59,085 nt of DNA from Candidatus Oscillibacter pullicola (GCA_019118935.1 DWXY01000042.1:1-59085), one strand, 5' to 3'; shown: positions 1-8,286, numbered from the stretch's first letter. Notes: a model not told the origin generated them from the letters alone. Numbers and translations: made by a program.

Positions 1-188
1 TATTATTGGAGGCTGACATCCATCCGAAGTTTGATCTCCTGGCCGACGGCCTCGCCGCCGCCAATGAAAAACTCAAGGCCCTCCCCGATCCGGACCTGAT
101 GGACAAAATTCAGGAGGAGCTTGATCTCCACCACGAACTCCTCAAGCTCCACACCAAGGAGATCAAAGCTCTGAAGAAGGCGCAGTAA
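1..188 (+). CDS. C-terminal part of a small helical protein, 5' end outside window
   Basis: The frame is open to the left edge and ends at a stop at 186-188. A TTG at position 6 could be read as a start, but no ribosome binding site is visible before it, so I treat the gene as 5'-truncated by the window. The visible 60 residues are hydrophilic and predicted helical, ending in a Lys-rich KEIKALKKAQ tail. This resembles C-terminal tails of short phage or mobile-element proteins of Firmicutes that often carry an N-terminal helix-turn-helix, but that domain would lie outside the window. It is followed by a hairpin terminator and then the integrase, so it probably belongs to the integrated element. 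Function unknown. Confidence 0.6.
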   Translation, partial: LLEADIHPKFDLLADGLAAANEKLKALPDPDLMDKIQEELDLHHELLKLHTKEIKALKKAQ

Positions 189-189
189 A

Positions 190-216
190 AAAAGCCGCCC
201 TTGGCGGGCGGCTTTT
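190..216 (+). terminator. Rho-independent terminator after the truncated ORF
   Basis: A perfect 9-bp stem (192-200 with 206-214) with loop TTGGC is followed by a short T run. It lies directly after the stop of the preceding gene and before the integrase ribosome binding site. Confidence 0.8.
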
Positions 217-264
217 CCACAATCGTGAAATCGAACAAATGTTTTATTTTCTGGAGGCACCATC

Positions 265-1299
265 ATGAAACTACCGGAGCCACGCAAGCTCCCGTCAGGA
301 AATTATTTCATTCAGCTGCGGCTGGGTGGCGAGAGCATACCTGTCACGGAACCGAACCGGGCGGCCTGCATCCGGGAGGCCCGGGCCATCAAAGCCGAAT
401 ACCTGGCGGGCAAACGGGCCAAAGCCGCTCCGGAGGCTCCCACCCTGACGGAGGCCATCGACACCTATATCGAGGAGCGAAGCAACACCCTTTCTCCTGT
501 GACGATCCGGGGCTACCGGACTATCCAGAAGCATCGCTTCCAGGCCACCATGCCCCGGCGTTTGGATCAGATTGATGATGAGGAGTGGCAGGGCATCGTC
601 AACATGGAGGCCGCCCTATGCGCCCCCAAGACCCTCAAGACGGCCTTTGCCTTTGTTCGTGGTGTCGTAGAGCACACCACAGGCCGGAAGCTGCCTAAGG
701 TCTCTCTGGCGGCTCCTGTGCCCAAAGAGAGGCCCTTTCTCACACCGGATGAGATCCGGGTATTTGTCTCCGCTGTCAAGGATACCCGCTATGCCGTTCC
801 GGCGCTGTTGGCTCTCTCCTCCTTGCGGATCTCCGAGATCCAGGCCCTCCGGTGGGAGAACATTCCGGCAAATCCTAAGTTTATCCGGGTACAGGGCGCC
901 GTGGTGCTCAATGAGGACAACAAATACCAGCGCAAGGTGCAAAACAAAAATGCCACCTCCACCCGCAACGTGCCGGTGATAATCCCGGAGCTGACGGCGG
1001 CCATCCAACGGGACCGGAAGTCAGTCGGACCTGTCTTGGACATCTCACAGAACAGTCTCCGCGGCGCCGTGAAGAAGATCTGCCGGGAAAACAATTTACC
1101 GGACGTGGGCGTCCATGGCCTGCGGCACAGCTTTGCCTCCCTGGCCTATCATCTGCAAGTACCGGAACGCATTGCAATGGAGATTGGCGGCTGGGCCGAT
1201 GCCACTACCATGCACAAAATCTACACCCATATCGCCCAGGCGGATATCCAGCGATATCAGACCGCGATGACAGATTTTTACCAGGGCAAAAAGGATTAG
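265..1299 (+). CDS. Tyrosine recombinase / phage-type integrase
   Basis: 344 residues, typical for a tyrosine site-specific recombinase that integrates and excises a phage or conjugative element. The N-terminal part (about 1-160) is an arm-binding and SAM-like core-binding region; the C-terminal part is catalytic. The conserved residues are visible: Arg in the SSLRISEIQALRW segment, a Lys in the beta-hairpin near RKVQNKNATS, the HGLRHSF box (His and Arg), and the nucleophile Tyr in HKIYTHI. The start is supported by a GGAGG ribosome binding site about 7 nt upstream of the ATG. The gene points towards the 3' end of the tRNA-Gln gene about 150 bp downstream, the usual arrangement of an integrase beside its attachment site. 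The rest of the element lies to the left of the window. Confidence 0.93.
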   Translation: MKLPEPRKLPSGNYFIQLRLGGESIPVTEPNRAACIREARAIKAEYLAGKRAKAAPEAPTLTEAIDTYIEERSNTLSPVTIRGYRTIQKHRFQATMPRRLDQIDDEEWQGIVNMEAALCAPKTLKTAFAFVRGVVEHTTGRKLPKVSLAAPVPKERPFLTPDEIRVFVSAVKDTRYAVPALLALSSLRISEIQALRWENIPANPKFIRVQGAVVLNEDNKYQRKVQNKNATSTRNVPVIIPELTAAIQRDRKSVGPVLDISQNSLRGAVKKICRENNLPDVGVHGLRHSFASLAYHLQVPERIAMEIGGWADATTMHKIYTHIAQADIQRYQTAMTDFYQGKKD

Positions 1300-1410
1300 C
1301 AAACACGTTAGCATTTAGCAGCTCTTTATCCACTCACATTGCGCCAAACCAGAACATTTGTTTTAGTTGGTGAAATGCATCTGGACATTGGCAAACCGTT
1401 GAAAATAAAG

Positions 1411-1444
1411 AAAAACCTCGGAACCATTGCAGTTCCGAGGTTTT
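1411..1444 (-). terminator. Terminator of tRNA-Gln (bidirectional hairpin)
   Basis: A 13-bp inverted repeat (1412-1424 with 1432-1444) is flanked by A and T runs, so it can terminate transcription of the tRNA on the minus strand and of the integrase on the plus strand. It lies between the integrase stop and the tRNA 3' end. Confidence 0.8.
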
Positions 1445-1450
1445 CTCATC

Positions 1451-1524
1451 TGGCAGCGGGTGAAGGATTCGAACCCTCACATACAGAGTCAGAGTCTGCT
1501 GTGCTACCCTTACACAAACCCGCT
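1451..1524 (-). tRNA. tRNA-Gln (anticodon CUG)
   Basis: On the minus strand the 74-nt sequence folds as a cloverleaf. The 7-bp acceptor stem AGCGGGT/ACCCGCT is followed by discriminator G and encoded CCA. The T arm is GAGGG-TTCGAAT-CCTTC. The anticodon stem GCAGA/TCTGT closes the loop CTCTGAC, giving anticodon CTG. The D stem has one weak pair. CUG decodes glutamine CAG codons. The 3' end faces the integrase, and this end is the probable attachment site. Confidence 0.93.
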
Positions 1525-1558
1525 ATGAGTTGTGTTCACTCCGCAGCGAACAGATATT

Positions 1559-1586
1559 ATTATACAGAAAAGCGTGATTTTGTCAA
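1559..1586 (-). promoter_or_regulatory. Promoter of tRNA-Gln
   Basis: Minus strand: TTGACA (1581-1586), 16-nt spacer, TATAAT (1559-1564), about 35 nt before the mature tRNA 5' end. Both boxes match the sigma-A consensus. Confidence 0.85.
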
Positions 1587-1620
1587 CCCCTTTTTTCATT
1601 TTTCTCCAGAGGTTTTTTCA

Positions 1621-1646
1621 GGCGGGCGCGGAATCCCGCGCCCGCC
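1621..1646 (-). terminator. Strong hairpin after the Sel1-repeat gene
   Basis: An 11-bp GC-rich stem (1621-1631 with 1636-1646) lies just after the stop codon of the Sel1 gene on the minus strand. There is no good T run in that direction, so termination is likely but not certain. Confidence 0.5.
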
Positions 1647-1661
1647 ACTATGTAAGACCGT

Positions 1662-4025
1662 TCACTGGCCCCGCAGGCCGTCCAGAAAGCCCCGGAGGAA
1701 TCCGCCGCCCCGCCTGCTCCCGTCTTTCTCCAGACGGTCCGCCGCCTCCCGGGCGCCCGCATACCCCTGCTCCGCGGCGGCCTGATAGAGTTCTCTCGCC
1801 TGCCTCAGATCCCGGGGCACACCTTTGCCGTGCTCATAGCACCAGGCCAGATTATACTGGGCACGGGGCTCGGACTCCTCCACCGCCTGGCGGTACCACT
1901 TCACCGCGTCCGCCCAGCTCTGCGCCACGCCGACGCCGGTCTCGTACAGATACCCCAAATTGCAGGCGGCCACCCGGTCGCCGCCCTCTGCGGCCTGCCG
2001 GTACAGGTCGGCTGCCTTGACCGGGTCCTTCGCCACGCCGTGGCCGAACTCCCAGCAGACGCCCAGGTTGCACTGGGCACGGGGGTAGCCCTGCTCCGCC
2101 GCCGCCTGATACCAGCGGACAGCCTCCTGCCAGTTCTGTTCTACGCCCTCTCCGGTCTCATACAGATATCCCAGGTTGCACTGGGCGGCCGCGTCCTCCC
2201 GCTCCGCCGCCTGTCGGTACAGCCGGGCTGCCTCCGCTGCGTCCCGCTCCACGCCTTCGCCCCGTTCGTAGCACACGCCCAGGTTGCACATGGCCGCGGC
2301 GGAACCGGCATCCACCGCCCGGCGGTACCACTGGACCGCCTCTTCCCAGTTCTGTTCCACGCCGCGGCCGTATTTGCAGCAGACGCCCATGCAGAACAGC
2401 CCCCGGGGGTCCTCCTGGTCCGCCGCCTGACGGTACCAGTGGACAGCCCGCTTCCAGTTCTGCTCCACGCCCTTGCCGTACTCATAGCACCAGGCCAGGT
2501 TGCACTGGGCACGGGGCATTCCCTGCTCTGCGGCAGCGCGGTACCACCGCACCGCCTCCTCCCAGCTTTGCTCCACACCCTCGCCGCTCTCGTACAGGAA
2601 TCCCAGATTGCACTGCCCGGCGGCATTGCCGGCCTCGGCTGCCCGCCGGTACAGGTTCACGGCCCTGTTCAGGTCCCGCTCCACGCCCTCGCCGCGTTCA
2701 TAGCACACGCCCAGGTCGCACATGGCCGCCGCGGAGCCGGCGTCCGCCGCTTTTTGATACCAGGCCACCGCCTCTGTGCTGTTCTGCGCCACGCCGCGGC
2801 CGTAGTCGAAGCAGCGGGCCACGCAGAAAAGTCCTCTGGCATCCCCCTGCTCCGCCGCCTTCCGGTACAGGCAGTAGCTCTCCTCCAGATCCTGAGGGAC
2901 GCCCTTGCCGTACTCATAGCACCAAGCCAGATTGCACTGGGCACGAGGCAGGCCCTGTTCCGCGGCGGCACGGTACCACCGCACCGCCTCCTCCCAGCTC
3001 TGTTCCACGCCCTGGCCGCTCTCGTACAGAAATCCCAGGCAGCACTGGGCGTCCTCGTCCTCCTGCTCGGCCGCCTTCCGGTACCAGTCCGCGGCAGCGG
3101 CCAGATCCAGCGGGACGCCCCGGCCCCGCTCACAGCAGAAGCCCATGCACAGCTGTCCCCGGGGATAGCCCTGCTCCGCCGCGCGGAGATACAGCCGGGC
3201 CGCCTCCGGGTAGTCCTGCTCCACGCCCTTGCCGTACTCATAGCACCAGGCCAGGTTGCACAGGGCCCGGGGATAGTCCTGCTCCGCGGCGGCGCGGTAC
3301 CACCGCACCGCCTCCTCCCAGCTCTGCTCCACCCCCTGGCCGCTCTCATACAGGAACCCCAGGCAGCACTGGCCCGGCGCGTTGCCATTGTCCGCCGCAG
3401 CGCGGTACCATTTCACCGCCTGCTCGATGCTCCGGGGCAGGCCGGTGCCGAACTCCAGGCAGCGCCCCAGTTCCGTCTGCGCCGCGGGATAGCCCAGCCA
3501 TGCGGCGGACTGATACCAGCGGGCGGCCTCCTCGTCGCTCTGCTCCACTCCCAGGCCGCGGGAATAGGCCTCCCCCAGCAGGAACTGGGCCCTGGGAAAG
3601 CCGTTTTCCGCCCCCTTGCGGAAGCACTCCACCGCTTTGGCGTCATCCCGCGCCACACCGATGCCGTGGGCGTAGCAGTACCCCAGGTTCGTCAGGGCGG
3701 GCATATAGTCCCGGGCGGCGGCCTGGGCGTACAGCACCACCGCCTGCCGGGGGTCGGCAGGCACGCCGATCCCAGCCTCCAGACACCAGCCCAGGTTCGT
3801 CACGCCCAGCATATCATCCAGGGCCGCCGCCTGCTGGTAGCAGGCCAGCGCGTCCGTGGGCCGCTCCTCATCCACAGCCCGGTTGCCCAGCTGCACCCAG
3901 TCGGGCCCCGTCAGCTCCTCTTCGTCCACAGAGAGGAAAAAGGTGCCCCCGCACTGGGGGCAGACATCCGGTTCCTCCTCTGCCAGAAACCCGCAGTCCG
4001 GGTTCTCACAGCGATAGTAATTCAT
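1662..4025 (-). CDS. Zinc-ribbon protein with about 19 Sel1-like repeats
   Basis: 787 residues. The N terminus carries a zinc ribbon (Cys pairs in YRCENPDCG and DVCPQCGG). The rest is an uninterrupted solenoid of about 36-residue Sel1-type TPR-like repeats; I count 19 copies of the GxGV turn motif, each preceded by LGxxYExG-like and followed by AVxWYRxAAEQG-like segments. Sel1 repeats act as protein-interaction scaffolds. No signal peptide or membrane segment is seen, so a cytoplasmic adaptor is likely. The repeats show a higher-order pattern: blocks with the segment SWEEAVRWYRAAAEQ recur three times almost identically, pointing to recent internal duplication. A good GAGGAGGTG site precedes the ATG. 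It is the last gene of a probable cls-ttcA-sel1 transcription unit, 18 bp after ttcA. Partner proteins unknown. Confidence 0.9.
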   Translation of the reverse strand: MNYYRCENPDCGFLAEEEPDVCPQCGGTFFLSVDEEELTGPDWVQLGNRAVDEERPTDALACYQQAAALDDMLGVTNLGWCLEAGIGVPADPRQAVVLYAQAAARDYMPALTNLGYCYAHGIGVARDDAKAVECFRKGAENGFPRAQFLLGEAYSRGLGVEQSDEEAARWYQSAAWLGYPAAQTELGRCLEFGTGLPRSIEQAVKWYRAAADNGNAPGQCCLGFLYESGQGVEQSWEEAVRWYRAAAEQDYPRALCNLAWCYEYGKGVEQDYPEAARLYLRAAEQGYPRGQLCMGFCCERGRGVPLDLAAAADWYRKAAEQEDEDAQCCLGFLYESGQGVEQSWEEAVRWYRAAAEQGLPRAQCNLAWCYEYGKGVPQDLEESYCLYRKAAEQGDARGLFCVARCFDYGRGVAQNSTEAVAWYQKAADAGSAAAMCDLGVCYERGEGVERDLNRAVNLYRRAAEAGNAAGQCNLGFLYESGEGVEQSWEEAVRWYRAAAEQGMPRAQCNLAWCYEYGKGVEQNWKRAVHWYRQAADQEDPRGLFCMGVCCKYGRGVEQNWEEAVQWYRRAVDAGSAAAMCNLGVCYERGEGVERDAAEAARLYRQAAEREDAAAQCNLGYLYETGEGVEQNWQEAVRWYQAAAEQGYPRAQCNLGVCWEFGHGVAKDPVKAADLYRQAAEGGDRVAACNLGYLYETGVGVAQSWADAVKWYRQAVEESEPRAQYNLAWCYEHGKGVPRDLRQARELYQAAAEQGYAGAREAADRLEKDGSRRGGGFLRGFLDGLRGQ

Positions 4026-4043
4026 CTGCGCACCTCCTCTGTA

Positions 4044-4922
4044 TCAAAGCGCCGCATCCTCCTCCGCGGAGGAGGCGCCCCGCAGGTCGTAGGCCTCCGG
4101 AAACGTGAACGCTCTGCCTCGGAATTTGAAGCCCGGGAATGTGTCCAGCTGGACGCCATGGATGGCCCGGAACATGCTTTTCTCAATGTTGGGATTGGTC
4201 TTTTTCAGCTCCCGCAGCAGGAGCTTCATCTCCTGCCGCTTGCTCTCGCCCACGCCGTCGGCCGCGCCGTCCCGCTCCTCTGTGAAGCGGCAGGCGCACT
4301 GGAGAAACCGCAAACCGTTGTAGTTCTTCCAGGCGATGATGGCGTCCTCATGGACACAATACAGCGGACGGATCAATTCCATGCCTGGGAAATTTCTGCT
4401 GCGGAGCTTGGGGGGCATGGTCTGGAGCTGGGCGCCGTAAAACAGGCCCAGCAGCGTGGTCTCCAGCACGTCGGAGAGATGGTGTCCCAGGGCGATCTTG
4501 TTGCAGCCCAGCTCCTGAGCCTTGCTGTACAGAAAGCCCCGGCGCATCCGGGCGCATAAGTAGCAGGGGTTCTTCTCCACCTGATAGGCAACGTCGAAAA
4601 TATCGCTCCGGAACACGGTGATGGGGATGCCCAGGCGGGCGGCGTTCTCCTCGATCAGCGCCCGGTTGGCCGGGGCGTAGCCCGGATCCATCACCAGAAA
4701 AACCAGCTCAAAGGGCTGTTCCGTGTGGCGCTGGAGCTCCTGCATCAGCTTGGCCAGCACCATGGAGTCCTTTCCCCCGGAGATACAGATGGCGATCCGG
4801 TCTCCGGGGGTGATCAGCTCATACCGCTTGACGGCGGCGATGAAGGGGTTCCAGAGCTCCTTGCGGTATTTTTTGATGAGGCTGCGCTCCGCAGCCTCTT
4901 GTGGTGTCAATTCGCGGGACAT
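4044..4922 (-). CDS. ttcA: TtcA-like tRNA 2-thiocytidine synthetase (PP-loop ATPase)
   Basis: 292 residues with the adenylating PP-loop SGGKDS at residues 48-53. A CxxC pair follows in NPCYLCARMRRG, as in TtcA, where two CxxC pairs hold an iron-sulfur cluster; a further CxC occurs in LQCACRF. Family members use ATP to activate cytidine-32 of certain tRNAs for thiolation. An AGGAGG site precedes the ATG. It lies between cls and the Sel1 gene with gaps of 34 and 18 bp, consistent with cotranscription. The exact tRNA base modified cannot be told from sequence; clostridial paralogues of this family are less well characterised than the E. coli enzyme. Confidence 0.85.
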   Translation of the reverse strand: MSRELTPQEAAERSLIKKYRKELWNPFIAAVKRYELITPGDRIAICISGGKDSMVLAKLMQELQRHTEQPFELVFLVMDPGYAPANRALIEENAARLGIPITVFRSDIFDVAYQVEKNPCYLCARMRRGFLYSKAQELGCNKIALGHHLSDVLETTLLGLFYGAQLQTMPPKLRSRNFPGMELIRPLYCVHEDAIIAWKNYNGLRFLQCACRFTEERDGAADGVGESKRQEMKLLLRELKKTNPNIEKSMFRAIHGVQLDTFPGFKFRGRAFTFPEAYDLRGASSAEEDAAL

Positions 4923-4956
4923 GGGGACCTCCTAAAGCAAAATGAGAGCGGCCGCG

Positions 4957-6519
4957 TCAGAACCAGATGGCCACCAGCCGCAGCAGAGAGGCGCACATTT
5001 TGCGCAGCCAGGACCGCCGATTCCACTCCGCCAGCGTATAGGGCTCGCTCTGGGCCACCATATGGTCCAGATCCTCCAGCAGGTCTTCCACCGCTGGCAT
5101 GTGATAGAGGAGCACAGCGCATTCGTAGTGCAGCTGGAACGTCCGGTAGTCCATGTTGGTGCTGCCCACCAGGGCCACCTCCCGGTCCACCATGACGCTC
5201 TTGGCGTGGACGAAGCCGGGGGTGTAGCGGTAGATCTTGACGCCGTGGGCCAGCAGCTCGCCCCAGTAGGTCTCCGCCACCATGTAGACATATTTCTTGT
5301 CCGGAATGGCGGGCACCACCAGCCGCACGTCCACCCCCGCGTCGGCGGCGATGCACAGGGCCTTCTGCATGGACTCCTCCACCGCGTAATAGGGCGTGGT
5401 GATATACAGCATCTTCTGGGCGGAGGCGATCAGCTGGAGGTAGGTGTCCTCGATGGGATTGTCCGGGTTGTTCAGCGGACCGTCCGTGAAGGGCTGGCAC
5501 CAGCCGGTGCCCTCGATCTCCACCCGGGGACGGTAGTAGTCGTCCTCATTGGGTAGGGATCGGCCGATCATCTTCCACATCTGAATGAACTGGGAGGCAA
5601 AGCCCCAGGCCCCGGCGCCGTCAATCCGGACAGCGGTGTCCTTCCAGTGGCCGAACCGGACAAACAGGTTGGCGTACTCATCGGCGATGTTGATGCCCCC
5701 GGTGTAGGCGTGCACCCCGTCGATGACGGCGATCTTCCGGTGGTCCCGGTAGTTGAAGTAAATCCGGTTCACGTAGCGGTGGACGGGATTGAACACCTCC
5801 ACCTCCACGCCGGCGTCCTGCAGGGCCTGGAGCGAGGCGTCGGAAAAGCGGGTGAGGTTGCCGAAGTCGTCGAAGATGATCCGCACCTCCACACCGGCGG
5901 CGGCCCGCTCCCGCAGCACATGGAAGATCCGATCCCAAATCTGGCCCTCCGCCAGGATGTAATACTCCAGAAAGATGTAGATCTCCGCTCTCTGGAGGTG
6001 GAGCACCAGGTCGTCAAAGAAATCGGCTCCCTCCGCGAAATACCGGGCCTGTGAGCCGCCGTAGAGCAGGAAGTCCCGGGACTGCAGATAGGAGGCCAGC
6101 CGTCCCCAGGCCGGGGAGCGCCGGCTCAGGCGGGCCACATTGGCAGCGCTGGCCTGGCGGGCGCTCTCCCGCTCCGCCGGAGGGGCGACCTTCCGCAGGC
6201 TCAGGCTTTTGGCCTGGTGGGTCCCGCCCCACAGAAGGAAGAGGATCATGCCGGCCACCGGCAGAGCCAGCAGCAGGCACATCCACACCAGCTTATAGGA
6301 GGGGCTGCCGGGGCGCAGATACACCCAAATCGCCACCACGGCGCCGGCCAGCTCCAGAATGAGATAGACGTAGCTGATCTTTTCCGCCAGCAGCTGGGTC
6401 AGCGCCAGCGTCAGCACGATCTGGGCGATCACCGTCAGCGCGCAGATGGACAGGCTGGTAGCGGCGGAGATCCGCCGTTCCGTCCGTTCCTCCGGCTGGG
6501 GCAGCCTTCTTTTTCGCAT
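4957..6519 (-). CDS. cls: Cardiolipin synthase
   Basis: 520 residues. Two N-terminal transmembrane segments (about 18-45 and 50-100, with a short loop) are followed by two phospholipase D-type HKD motifs: HRKIAVID at about residue 260 and HAKSVMVD at about 438. These form the active site that condenses two phosphatidylglycerols into cardiolipin at the membrane. I chose the ATG at 6519 because a strong AAGGAGGT site sits about 10 nt upstream; the in-frame GTG at 6531 overlaps that site. Preceded by a good promoter, it starts the cls-ttcA-sel1 unit. Confidence 0.92.
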   Translation of the reverse strand: MRKRRLPQPEERTERRISAATSLSICALTVIAQIVLTLALTQLLAEKISYVYLILELAGAVVAIWVYLRPGSPSYKLVWMCLLLALPVAGMILFLLWGGTHQAKSLSLRKVAPPAERESARQASAANVARLSRRSPAWGRLASYLQSRDFLLYGGSQARYFAEGADFFDDLVLHLQRAEIYIFLEYYILAEGQIWDRIFHVLRERAAAGVEVRIIFDDFGNLTRFSDASLQALQDAGVEVEVFNPVHRYVNRIYFNYRDHRKIAVIDGVHAYTGGINIADEYANLFVRFGHWKDTAVRIDGAGAWGFASQFIQMWKMIGRSLPNEDDYYRPRVEIEGTGWCQPFTDGPLNNPDNPIEDTYLQLIASAQKMLYITTPYYAVEESMQKALCIAADAGVDVRLVVPAIPDKKYVYMVAETYWGELLAHGVKIYRYTPGFVHAKSVMVDREVALVGSTNMDYRTFQLHYECAVLLYHMPAVEDLLEDLDHMVAQSEPYTLAEWNRRSWLRKMCASLLRLVAIWF

Positions 6520-6566
6520 GGTGCGGCCCACCTCCTTCTCTCTCAGCTTCGACCGCTTATCTTATT

Positions 6567-6595
6567 ATTATACTGAAATACCCAGCGCTCCGCAA
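6567..6595 (-). promoter_or_regulatory. Promoter of the cls-ttcA-sel1 unit
   Basis: Minus strand: TTGCGG (6590-6595), 17-nt spacer, TATAAT (6567-6572), about 50 nt before the cls start. Confidence 0.7.
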
Positions 6596-6616
6596 CCAAT
6601 ATTCTGTGAACAAATC

Positions 6617-6638
6617 AGCCCCGCCGGAGGGCGGGGCT
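6617..6638 (-). terminator. Hairpin terminator after pncB
   Basis: A 9-bp GC-rich stem (6617-6625 with 6630-6638) lies just after the pncB stop on the minus strand, followed by a short T-containing stretch. It separates pncB from the cls promoter. Confidence 0.6.
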
Positions 6639-6643
6639 GGCGG

Positions 6644-8092
6644 TCATCTGCTCCGGCGGAGCAGATCCTGCTTGATGTCGAACAGCTTCTGGCTCAGATC
6701 CACATAGTAGGTATGGGGATTCTCGAACCGCTTCACCGCATCCCACAGCGTGTCCACCTGGGCGCGGCAGTAGGCCTGGATCTCCGGCAGCGCAGGCAGC
6801 TGATAGACCAGCTCTCCCCCCTGGAAGACCGGGACCTGCAGGGGCTTTGCGGTGAAGTTCGTATAGGTCTTGCGCTTCCAGGTGGCCCTGGGATCGAAGA
6901 GCTCCAGCGGGGCGCTCTCGTCCACCGTCTCGTCCCAGACGGTGATGTAGTCCGCCTCCGCCTTACCGGTGGCGTTGTCAAAGATCCGATAGGTCTTCTT
7001 GAAATGGGGAATGGTGATCTTGTCCAGGTTTTCGCTGACCTTGATCTTGGGGATGATCTTCCCGTCTCCGTCTTCCACCGCCGCCAGCTTGTACACACCG
7101 CCGAACACCGGCTCGCTGCGGGCGGTGATCATCCGCTCGCCCACGCCGAACACGTCGATCTTGGCGCCCTGCAGCAGCAGGTCCTGGATGATATACTCGT
7201 CCAGAGAGTTGGAGGCGGAGATCTGGCACTCGGTCCAGCCGGCGGCGTCCAGCATTTTCCGGGCCTCCTGGGTCAGATAGGCCATGTCGCCGGAGTCCAG
7301 GCGGATGCCGCACTTTTGGATGCCCAGGGGCCTCAGCACCTCGTTGAAGGCCCGGATGGCATCCGGCACGCCGGATTTGAGCACATTGTAGGTATCCACC
7401 AGCAGCGTGGCGTTGTTGGGGTAGATCTCGCAATAGGTCTTGAAGGCCTCATACTGGCTGTCGAACATCTGGACCCAGGAGTGGGCCATGGTGCCGCCGG
7501 CGGGCACGCCGTACAGCTGGTCGGAGATGGTGCAGGCCGTGCCGGCGCAGCCGCCGATGTAAGCCGCCCGGGCGCCGGAGATGGCGCCGTCCGTGCCCTG
7601 GGCCCGGCGGGAGCCGAACTCCAGCACCGTCCGCCCCTGGGCCGCCCGGACGATCCGGTTGGCCTTGGTGGCGATCAGGCTCTGGTGGTTGATGGTCAGC
7701 AGGGTGAAGGTCTCGATCAGCTGGGCCTGGATAGCCGGCGCCCGGACCGTCACCACCGGCTCCCGGGGGAAGATGGGCGTCCCCTCCGGCACCGCCCAGA
7801 TGTCGCCTGTGAAACGGAAGTCCCGCAGGTAGTTCAAGAAATCCTCGGAGAACAGGTGCTTGTCCCGCAGGAAGGCGATGTCCTCCTCGTCGAAGTGCAG
7901 GTTCTGAATATACTGGACCAGCTGCTCCAGACCCGCGCAGACCGCGAACCCGCCGTTGTCCGGCACGTTGCGGAAAAACACATCGAAATAGGTGATCCGA
8001 TCCTGGAGCCCTGCCCGGAAATAGCCGTTGCCCATGGTCAGCTCATAAAAATCGCAGAGCATGGTCAGATTGAGTTTCTCTTCCGTTTTCAT
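6644..8092 (-). CDS. pncB: Nicotinate phosphoribosyltransferase
   Basis: 482 residues, the usual length for the Firmicute enzyme. It joins nicotinate to PRPP to give nicotinate mononucleotide in the Preiss-Handler NAD salvage route. Family hallmarks include N-terminal LTMLCDFYELTMGNGYF, the catalytic-site segments LEFGSRRAQG and GGCAGTACT, and IRLDSGDMAYL. Its product is the substrate of the NadD domain encoded at 21547-22737. It has its own promoter and is divergent from the secreted-protein gene at 8342, with an inverted repeat between the two promoters. Confidence 0.95.
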   Translation of the reverse strand: MKTEEKLNLTMLCDFYELTMGNGYFRAGLQDRITYFDVFFRNVPDNGGFAVCAGLEQLVQYIQNLHFDEEDIAFLRDKHLFSEDFLNYLRDFRFTGDIWAVPEGTPIFPREPVVTVRAPAIQAQLIETFTLLTINHQSLIATKANRIVRAAQGRTVLEFGSRRAQGTDGAISGARAAYIGGCAGTACTISDQLYGVPAGGTMAHSWVQMFDSQYEAFKTYCEIYPNNATLLVDTYNVLKSGVPDAIRAFNEVLRPLGIQKCGIRLDSGDMAYLTQEARKMLDAAGWTECQISASNSLDEYIIQDLLLQGAKIDVFGVGERMITARSEPVFGGVYKLAAVEDGDGKIIPKIKVSENLDKITIPHFKKTYRIFDNATGKAEADYITVWDETVDESAPLELFDPRATWKRKTYTNFTAKPLQVPVFQGGELVYQLPALPEIQAYCRAQVDTLWDAVKRFENPHTYYVDLSQKLFDIKQDLLRRSR

Positions 8093-8188
8093 AACCGTTT
8101 CCCCTGTGCCGCCGGCACAGATCCTTCCGTGAAGTTTCGGGCCCCGGCGCCGCCGGAAGCGGCCTGTCCGGGGTTGTTATTCTCTTGA

Positions 8189-8217
8189 ATTATAAGCGGT
8201 TCTTCCGGGAAAAGCAA
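8189..8217 (-). promoter_or_regulatory. Promoter of pncB
   Basis: Minus strand: TTGCTT (8212-8217), 17-nt spacer, perfect TATAAT (8189-8194). Confidence 0.8.
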
Positions 8218-8231
8218 CGCTTTTTCCGAAT

Positions 8232-8267
8232 TTGTTGTCAATTTTTTATCAATCATCTTGACAACAA
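8232..8267. promoter_or_regulatory. Perfect 10-bp inverted repeat, candidate operator between divergent promoters
   Basis: TTGTTGTCAA (8232-8241) and its exact reverse complement TTGACAACAA (8258-8267) are separated by 16 nt of AT-rich sequence. The right arm overlaps the -35 box of the plus-strand promoter; the left arm lies 15 bp upstream of the pncB -35 box. The position suits a regulator acting on both genes. The binding protein is unknown; a NAD or niacin regulator is only a guess based on pncB. Confidence 0.5.
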
Positions 8268-8286
8268 CTCCGCCCTCCCCTATGAT
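8258..8286 (+). promoter_or_regulatory. Promoter of the secreted-protein gene at 8342
   Basis: Consensus TTGACA (8258-8263), exactly 17-nt spacer, TATGAT (8281-8286). It would drive the plus-strand genes from 8342 onward. Confidence 0.85.

Larger units (their letters stand above)
1..1490. mobile_element. Integrase-proximal end of an element integrated at tRNA-Gln
   Basis: The integrase and the truncated small gene precede the 3' end of a tRNA gene. Tyrosine recombinases commonly use tRNA 3' ends as attachment sites, so the core site is expected within about 1445-1490 (T-arm and acceptor end of the tRNA). The exact boundary cannot be fixed because the other attachment site is outside the window. 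Right boundary is an estimate. Confidence 0.6.

Noticed and set aside
1662-4025. CRISPR array suggested by regularly spaced repeats
   Set aside because: The period is about 108 bp, in frame, and encodes Sel1 repeats; there are no unique spacers and no cas genes.
1830-4559. Plus-strand open frame of about 900 codons opposite the Sel1 and ttcA genes
   Set aside because: It is a mirror of the GC-rich minus-strand repeat gene: composition is His/Leu/Gln-rich, it has no ribosome binding site and it runs through two well-supported genes.
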